This document shows, one piece after another, positions 58,083 to 64,000 of a stretch of 64,000 nt of DNA. The DNA lies in NCBI GenBank assembly GCA_003184365.1, contig NKYR01000004.1, positions 62,001-126,000 on the forward strand, read 5' to 3'. Positions within the stretch are counted from its first letter, which is position 1, and each line of letters opens with the position of its first letter. This DNA comes from Evernia prunastri. Lineage: Eukaryota; Ascomycota; Lecanoromycetes; Lecanorales; Parmeliaceae. The notes beneath the pieces were generated by a model, which was not told the origin of the DNA, did no database searches, and worked only from the letters and a program-made list of their open reading frames with translations. The position numbers and the translations under genes were made by a program.

Positions 58083-59668
58083 CTAGCTGCGCGCTCTCAT
58101 CCCTAGTATCAGAGGAGGCTTGATCCAAACAAAGAACCCTTTTTGTTTCGACATCCAGCTTTCACTCTCTGGACGAAGTTCCAGGTCGTATACCCAGAGC
58201 AGCTTGCATATTATCAATCGTGTGACGAATTGGGCTAGCCTGAGGTTTAGATTAGCTTCCACGTCCGAACATATGTACATGATGTGCGGTGGAACGCTTA
58301 CTCTTGTCCGATGCACGCCTGATTCCCAAAAGAAAAGGGTTTCAAGGCATTTTTTCGGTCTCTCGTGAATTCCGCACCTGCCTCCGGAAGCCACCTTTCG
58401 GGCACGAAGTCGTCGGCGAAGGTGAAATTCCTAGACACATGGTAAATCGCATGGTGACATAGAGTCACCAGGGTTCCACCAGGAACATGTTGACCGAGGA
58501 CCGAAGCACCTCCTCTCGGTACCACTCGTTCGACGGCACCAGCAATGGGCGGGTAAATCCGCAAAGTCTCCTCGATGCACGCGCTCAGATAGGGCAGTTG
58601 GAAGAGCTTTTCCATCGTCATTTGTTTGTCGTCTGTGAAACTGTTTCGAACCTCCTGTGTGAGCCTGGCCAACTTCTTCTCGTGTTTCAAGAGCATAAAC
58701 GTAAGCCCGCACAACAGAGTCGGAGTAGTCTCGCCTCCACCGATGATTAGGAACGGCGCAAAATCCCGTAACTCTTGAACAGACAGCTGCTTCTTCTCGC
58801 CCATGGCAAAATGAAGAAGGTCCGGTCTGTCGGTGTCTGTCGCAAGCCGACGGTCGAAACGGTCAAAACATACGCTGAGGAAGGCATCACGCTGGCTCTT
58901 TCCGACCGTCAGGAGCACAGCCTTGAGAACGTATCGCATGATGGGAAAGTGGTGCAAGGCTCCCATCATCGTTGTGCCTTTGGCAAAGCCAGTGAATGAA
59001 TACACCCATGTGTGATACTTTGAACTTTTGAAAAGATCCAACGACTCGCCGAGAAAGAGGTCCGTGAACATGTTGTAGACACAGAAGCCATACATTTCAA
59101 CCATGTCCATGGGCCTCGAGAGCCTCTGGCGTATTTCATGGATGAGCTCATCGACATGGCCCAATATCATTGGCGTCTGAAGTCTCAACGCATGTTTCGT
59201 CAAGGCGGGAGCAAACGCACGGCGCATCCGCGTGTGTTTCTGCTCCGCATGAGGAACGGCCGAGTTCGGATTCGTCATCTCGTCTCCGATCAGTTTGGAA
59301 AGACTCTCGTCTTTCTCCATGCCGTACTTTGCCGACTGTGTTGAACCCAGGACATCTTGCCAAGCCCGCTCGTCTGTGTAGCTGAGGTCGTTGGGTCCGA
59401 TTCGAACAACATGTCCATACTTGTCATGTAGTGTCCGGATCCATTGGACTTGGCTCCCCCTTAAAATATGATACGTCAGGAAAAGCCTGTTGGCCCCGAG
59501 ATGCCGTGGTCCGGGGTACTTGCGCAGAGGGTGGATGAGAAGGTTGTAGACGATCGTGGCCGTCCAGTACTATAGTCATTTAGCGAAAGGAACGAGTTGG
59601 GTCCCGGACGGACGGCGTACAACAAAACAACTTCCAATGATGAAGTAAAAAACTTCTACTCGAGTCAT
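58083..59668 (-). CDS. cytochrome P450 (CYP65-like, isotrichodermin C-15 hydroxylase type)
   Basis: The model is complement(join(58083..58239, 58302..59569, 59624..59668)): 489 residues. The first exon (15 codons) is the least certain part; a longer in-frame upstream start exists. Recognisable pieces are YNLLIHPLRKYPGPRHLGANRL, then HDKYGHVVRIGPNDLSY, RMRRAFAPALT (C-helix), the I-helix LIIGGGETTPT, the K-helix EETLRIYPP, FVPERWLPE, and the haem loop FSFGNQACIGQE with Cys434. The last intron splits the codon directly after the haem loop and restores ELAQFVTRLIICKLLW. CYP65-type enzymes hydroxylate or epoxidise fungal polyketides and terpenoids. It shares a divergent promoter, with one CGG-N5-CCG element, with the SDR. 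Confidence 0.88.
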
Positions 59669-60481
59669 GCTCTCAACGACACTAGGACTATTCATAAAGC
59701 TTGGTTTCGGACTATAGGACGAACGACGGTAAATCGTCGTCGAGGCGCTGAAAGGCCTTTCGCGGGAGAGGCTTGGACGCAACATTTCTCGAGATATTTG
59801 AGCTGTGATTATACCTTAGTCATGCCCCCCTTGACGCAAATCCAAAGTGCACGAGCAGAGAAATCAAAATACACAAGGTACGTCAGCAGGATTGCGGAGG
59901 CGTAACTAAGTGTTGTTATGTCCGACCACCGTCGACGTACAGCATCTGCAGTAGTTGACCATCCTCCTCACTTTCGATTGTGCGGTCAGCCTGTGTGCGG
60001 TGTACCGCCCCCGCGGACTTTCCGGTAGCCACACCCATCCATGGTCATTCCTCGGGAGACGAAAAACGCCCGCACCCGTCCCACCCAAGGAATTCGCTTA
60101 ACCTTACTGACTCCGGCTAGTGCAGAATGTGTATCAGGAAACTCGTCTGACTGCAGTTGCGTTAAGATGGGCAGCATAAGAGCGGTCTGAGTCAATGCAA
60201 TCAAAACGCTCGGCACGAAGGCGGTCTGACTGCAGCAAGTCTAAGATCTTCATTGCAGACGAGGGTCCGTGGGTTTGTGTCTGTCACTAGCGTCGAGGAC
60301 AACTCAAGGTAGAGATGTGTACGGAAACTGCCACGCCTCCGAATAAAAGGCTAAACACTACGGTGAGCTAGCTGTACCAAAGTGTCTATCAATTGTAGCT
60401 TACAAGAAGTAGTGTTCCGTATTTGGTTTCCCTTCGGACCGACATGATGCGGACGAAAATGATGCAACTCCATCAATAGTG
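59669..60481. other. divergent promoter region of P450-2 and SDR
   Basis: About 810 bp with no gene. The CGG-N5-CCG element lies near its middle. Confidence 0.6.
60014..60024. promoter_or_regulatory. CGGACTTTCCG (reverse complement of CGGAAAGTCCG) in the divergent promoter
   Basis: Exact match on the minus strand in the context CCCGCGGACTTTCCGG. It is about 350 bp from the P450-2 start and 460 bp from the SDR start, so it could serve both. Confidence 0.6.
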
Positions 60482-61569
60482 ATGATGGTCGCCATCAGCG
60501 CCGTCCGTAAAGCTCACGATACCCTTGGTAGCAGGCCTCCAGGCTTCATCTCCGTGTTTGTGGGCGCAACTAAGGGTATTGGGGCATGTACGCTCAAAGA
60601 GTTAGTGAAGCACTTCAATGCTCCAACGGTCTACGTCTTGGGTAGATCCAAGACCAAAACCGCCAGTCAAATAGCCCAACTCGAAAACCTGAACCCCAGA
60701 GCCTCCATCGTGTTTATGGAGACTGATGTCTCGCTGTTGAAAAACGTGGACGCAGCTTGTAGAGACATCATCTCCCAGGCTTCAAGGCTCGACTTGCTTT
60801 ACATGAGCCCCGGGTTATTGGCGTTTGGAGGGCCAGACTGTAAACAGCCACCTCCCCCCCCGGCTTTGATCATGATGGTCTGAACGCAAAGATAGACACA
60901 AACGAAGGGCTCGACAGGTGCTTCTCCCTCTCCTACTACGCTCGTATGCGCTTCATCCTCAACCTCCTACCACTTCTCAACAAAGCACCCACGCCTCGAG
61001 TCGTAAGCGTGCTAGCCGGAGGCCAAGAGCGGAAACTGATCAGCGACGACCTGGGCCTGAGGAACAACTTCTCCCTGCTGAATGTCGTGGACCAGACCAC
61101 GACGATGCATACCCTCGCTCTCGAGCATGTCGCCAAGACGAATCCCTCCGTCAGCTTCGTCCACGTCTATCCCGGATGGGTCCTGACGGACATCGTCGAC
61201 AAGCTCTTCGAGTCAACGTCCCGCCTGAGCTCGACCCTCTACCAGTTCTTGAGTATGCTCGTGCGCTGGCTGTTCCTTCCCGTCTTCAGCTTGGTCGCCA
61301 TGTCCGCGGAAGAGTCAGGAGAGAGACAGCTGTTCCATGCCACCAGTCCGAGGTATCCTTCCGCGCGTACTTTACAGTCACAAGGTCGAGATTTGGAAAG
61401 GGAGACTACCTTTGAGTGCTCGGTGCCTGGAAACGGAGTGTATCGTGTCGCTGCCACGGGAGAGACGGTTTCGGATGTGAAAGTGATGGGGCCGTTCAGG
61501 GAGACTCACATGCCTGAGAAGGTCTGGGACCATACGATTGAGGTATTTGCCGAAGCTCTGGCGCGTTAG
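60482..61569 (+). CDS. short-chain dehydrogenase/reductase (343 aa) in the metabolite cluster
   Basis: The model is join(60482..60839, 60896..61569). The 56-bp intron (GTAAAC..CTGAAC..ATAG) removes a C8 tract and an apparent frameshift, and restores GGPDYTNEGLDRCFSLSYYARMRF. The Rossmann loop is GATKGIG (residues 28-34). ETDVSLLKNVDAA and LDLLYMSPG are the next SDR blocks. A classical YxxxK is not evident: the segment reads VDQTTTMHTLALEH, as in a group of extended fungal SDRs found in biosynthetic clusters. PSVSFVHVYPGWVLTDI follows. The NAD(P)H-dependent step on the cluster product is inferred. It converges with the megasynthase on its right. Confidence 0.83.
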
Positions 61570-62370
61570 ATATTAGTTCCATCGAATCCAGTCAGTCATG
61601 TGGTCTCCATCACTCTGGTTTCCGTGTTTCTTCTTCTGATACCTTAAAGGTTATTGTCCTCCAGATAGCCGCTTGCGTGAACATGTTGTCAGATCGTTCT
61701 GTGCCCTATTTCAGACATATATAGTAGTGTGTAGGTGTTTTTATTATTCTATTACGAATCTATTCTAAGGATTTTCGTGTCCGGATTGATTCAGTGATAT
61801 CAATTTATATGCCGCTGTGTAAAAGACTCTTAGGCCTGTCTGGAAACCTATGAATGTGCCGGACCTCAAGATCTTTGCGGCCACTAGAATCGATGTGGGA
61901 ATATTTCACTTCTTTACCATTCATGAATATTGGAGGACCGATGGTGTTGCTTCCCTCTGTCCCTGTGAGATATATGCTTGATGTATAGAATCAACGAGTA
62001 CCAACTCACACGGGAATCTACACATAAAGACATGAATCACGACAATCAACTCCTCGGTGTATGTACGTAGAAAAATCAAAGCCATCCCCAACGAGTGGTG
62101 GCAACATTAAAACGAGCAAGCGAACAGCTTCCAACCCAGTGCTACCAACAGATTGACAGTAGGTCACGCAACATACCATGAGTCGTCCCCCTCGAATATA
62201 AAGCGCGAGAGATTTGTATATTTTACCAGCCCCGCCTTCCAATGTGGAGTGAGCCGAAAGAATTTGGACTCGCAGGGCTAGACAATTGGAGCGATATCAG
62301 ATGGAGGCGGTGGCCTGTCATCATTAGTGGCGTCCATGTCCATGAGTTGTCCCAGACGACTTACCTCTCT
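61570..62370. other. spacer between convergent SDR and megasynthase
   Basis: Nothing recognised; the 3' ends of both genes lie here. Confidence 0.6.
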
Positions 62371-63999
62371 TCATGTTTCTACTTCTCCCAAATATGGGAA
62401 TGAGATTGTCTCTCCCCGCGACACGATAGCCTCCAGGTAGCTTATAATCAAATCCTCGATTCCGTATCCTCTGGCTCTCTCCGTCCACTCACTCATCTTA
62501 ACCTCCGCAAATTGACATCCGTGGATCTGCTCCATACGAAGCTTGAAGTCCGAGACAGGTGTCTTGACTCCTCCAGAATAGTGCTTGAACCTCATCGATG
62601 AACCATTGTCACCAGTCATACGGCACTGGTGGATCTCCATGACATTGCTCGCAAGCTCCGCCGCCACACCACTGACATCGTTGAAATCAAAGAAACCCTC
62701 GAAGTTCTCGAAGCGAGGGACTGCTCTTATCAAGATGGAGTAGCGTAGGAGCGCATTCAACGCATCCTCGCTCGGTGCCGATTCGCCAACCACAGCGCAT
62801 GGCCGATGCACACATACCGGGAGACCCGACTGTTTCGCGAGATTTTCGAGAAAGCACTCGCTGGCCCATTTGCTGGCGGTAAATCCTTCCGATCCGTCCC
62901 GCGCCGGCGGATGAGACAACACGGAGACCGGGGGCAGAGCATTGGAGCCGGAGAGGAGAGTGACACGGCTTGAGGAAAGGAAGTGCAGAGGTATTCTGCG
63001 AGTGTTGGCGAGGCTGGCGAGAAAGCGAGTGGAGTGGAGGTTCGGGACGCGTAGTGAGGAGTAATTGTTGAGGCAATGGCCAGCAGCACCGGCATGGAGA
63101 ATGAGATCTATGGAGGATCCTATGACGGAACACTCTGATTTCGAGAGGCCAAGAGTTGGATTGAGGAGACTGCCCGGGTAGACCTTGATCTTCTCAGATA
63201 TCGGAAGGCTCTTCTCGCTATCCGCTGAAATGGCAATACAATGGACCCTACAGACTCTTTGGTCCTCCAAGAGCGACGTAAGGACGGCAGCCCCGAGGAA
63301 GCTGGTCGCCCCCGTCAAAAGGATCTCTCGATCATGTCCTTTGGTTTGCCTCTCGCTCTGAACATGTCGCTCATCTATGCACATCGAGTCTGGGACAGCT
63401 GTCTCGATATCCCAGTCAATGAGTTCCTCTTGCGGTTGCTGAGCTTTCTTCGCGGTAATACGCGCAGCCATGCTGCCCAACGTACTCGACTGATACAAGT
63501 CTTTAATGGAGATCGCGACGGAGAACGACTCTTTGATGGCAGCTTGCACCTTGACAAGCAGAAGGGAACTGCCTCCGGCCATAAAAAAGTCCGAAGCCGG
63601 AGTCAGAGGAAGGGTCAAGGCCGTCTGAAGGACATTCTCCCAAACAATCTTGAGTTGACCCTCTGCTAGTGTGAGTAGTTTCTGAGGCTGTGATTGAGGA
63701 TCAAACTTCCGAACAGGCAGTGGCAGCACGCTTATAGCCCGTCTGTCGATCTTCCCATTGGAATTGGTCGGTAGACGTTCCAGAGGTATCGTCATCGCTG
63801 GGTGCATATACTGGGGCAGTGGAAGGTTCTTGCCTAGGAGCTGGGTCTCCGCATCACTGAGACTCTTTCCTGGGGCAAAAACAACGTGCGCGACTAGGAA
63901 TTCGGGGTCTCCTCGGACCGACACGACCGCATTAGAAAGAAAGCCCTGGGACGACTCTAAAAGTGTATTTGCGATTTCTTCTAATTCGATGCGGAGGCC
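62371..63999 (-). CDS. C-terminus of an NRPS or PKS-NRPS: end of A domain, PCP, reductase-like (R) domain; 5' part outside the window
   Basis: 542 codons are visible, open to the right edge. The start shows adenylation motif A8 (GLRIELEEIAN). A10 follows as LPTNSNGKIDRRA, whose Lys contacts the adenylate. The carrier domain has DFFMAGGSSLLLVKV, with the phosphopantetheine Ser at 63565-63567. The terminal NAD-binding, thioester-reductase-like domain has the loop TGATSFLG (63292-63315) where TGxTGFLG is usual. The active-site motif reads GFTASKW, with Phe at 62881-62883 replacing the catalytic Tyr, while the Lys is kept. The order A-PCP-R at the end of a fungal megasynthase is typical of PKS-NRPS hybrids. 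Loss of Tyr is compatible with Dieckmann-type release to a tetramic acid rather than reduction. Confidence 0.88.
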   Translation of the reverse strand, partial: GLRIELEEIANTLLESSQGFLSNAVVSVRGDPEFLVAHVVFAPGKSLSDAETQLLGKNLPLPQYMHPAMTIPLERLPTNSNGKIDRRAISVLPLPVRKFDPQSQPQKLLTLAEGQLKIVWENVLQTALTLPLTPASDFFMAGGSSLLLVKVQAAIKESFSVAISIKDLYQSSTLGSMAARITAKKAQQPQEELIDWDIETAVPDSMCIDERHVQSERQTKGHDREILLTGATSFLGAAVLTSLLEDQRVCRVHCIAISADSEKSLPISEKIKVYPGSLLNPTLGLSKSECSVIGSSIDLILHAGAAGHCLNNYSSLRVPNLHSTRFLASLANTRRIPLHFLSSSRVTLLSGSNALPPVSVLSHPPARDGSEGFTASKWASECFLENLAKQSGLPVCVHRPCAVVGESAPSEDALNALLRYSILIRAVPRFENFEGFFDFNDVSGVAAELASNVMEIHQCRMTGDNGSSMRFKHYSGGVKTPVSDFKLRMEQIHGCQFAEVKMSEWTERARGYGIEDLIISYLEAIVSRGETISFPYLGEVET

Positions 64000-64000
64000 C

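Noticed and set aside
60836..60900. Apparent frameshift at a C8 tract in the cluster SDR
   Set aside because: A 56-bp intron with GTAAAC donor, CTGAAC branch site and ATAG acceptor spans the tract and restores the family sequence, so the gene is intact.

Overview
The window is from a filamentous ascomycete (Pezizomycotina). The genes carry short GT-AG introns of about 45-110 bp with CTRAY-type branch sites. The gene families are typically fungal: a Zn2Cys6 regulator, a fungal rhodopsin-like membrane protein, P450s and a PKS-NRPS-type megasynthase tail. No bacterial or organellar features and no convincing tRNA or rRNA were found. The sequence is a draft scaffold: three single-N joins (17119, 18816, 52215) and one 290-N gap (17926-18215).

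Layout. From 0 to 9.4 kb there is the 3' end of an unrecognised Cys-containing gene, a possible coiled-coil gene, a secreted 306-aa protein, a MULE-like non-autonomous element, and a gene of the fungal family often labelled 'geranylgeranyl pyrophosphate synthetase'. The tail of that last gene is interrupted by a 170-bp LTR-like element, and an identical inverted copy lies at 917-1086. From 9.4 to 16 kb the DNA is gene-poor: a minisatellite, an atypical SDR and a small secreted protein. From 16.2 to 19.6 kb is a non-LTR retrotransposon fragment split by assembly gaps. From 20.5 to 24.4 kb is a large secreted subtilisin-like protease. From 24.4 to 46 kb there are scattered housekeeping or unknown genes: a small membrane/coiled-coil protein, an Rqt4/TRIP4 homologue, a fungal rhodopsin-like protein, a cupin, a Glu/Gln-rich protein and the Rab escort protein Mrs6. 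These are separated by repeat-rich spacers.

From about 46.5 kb to the right edge the content changes to a secondary-metabolite gene cluster: an alpha/beta hydrolase, an MFS transporter, a Zn2Cys6 regulator, a CYP52-like P450, a CYP65-like P450, an SDR, and the C-terminus (end of A, then PCP and R domains) of an NRPS or PKS-NRPS that runs off the window. The reductase-like domain has lost the catalytic Tyr (FxxxK) and has a changed Rossmann loop (TGATSFLG). This suggests a redox-silent, Dieckmann-type release domain and hence a tetramic-acid-like product; that is inference.

The most interesting signal is an exact 11-bp element, CGGAAAGTCCG (CGG-N5-CCG, the architecture expected for a Zn2Cys6 dimer). 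I saw it once in each cluster promoter in view: before the MFS gene, before the regulator, before P450-1, and in the divergent P450-2/SDR promoter. I noticed it nowhere else. It is a good candidate operator for the cluster's own regulator and marks the likely extent of the cluster.
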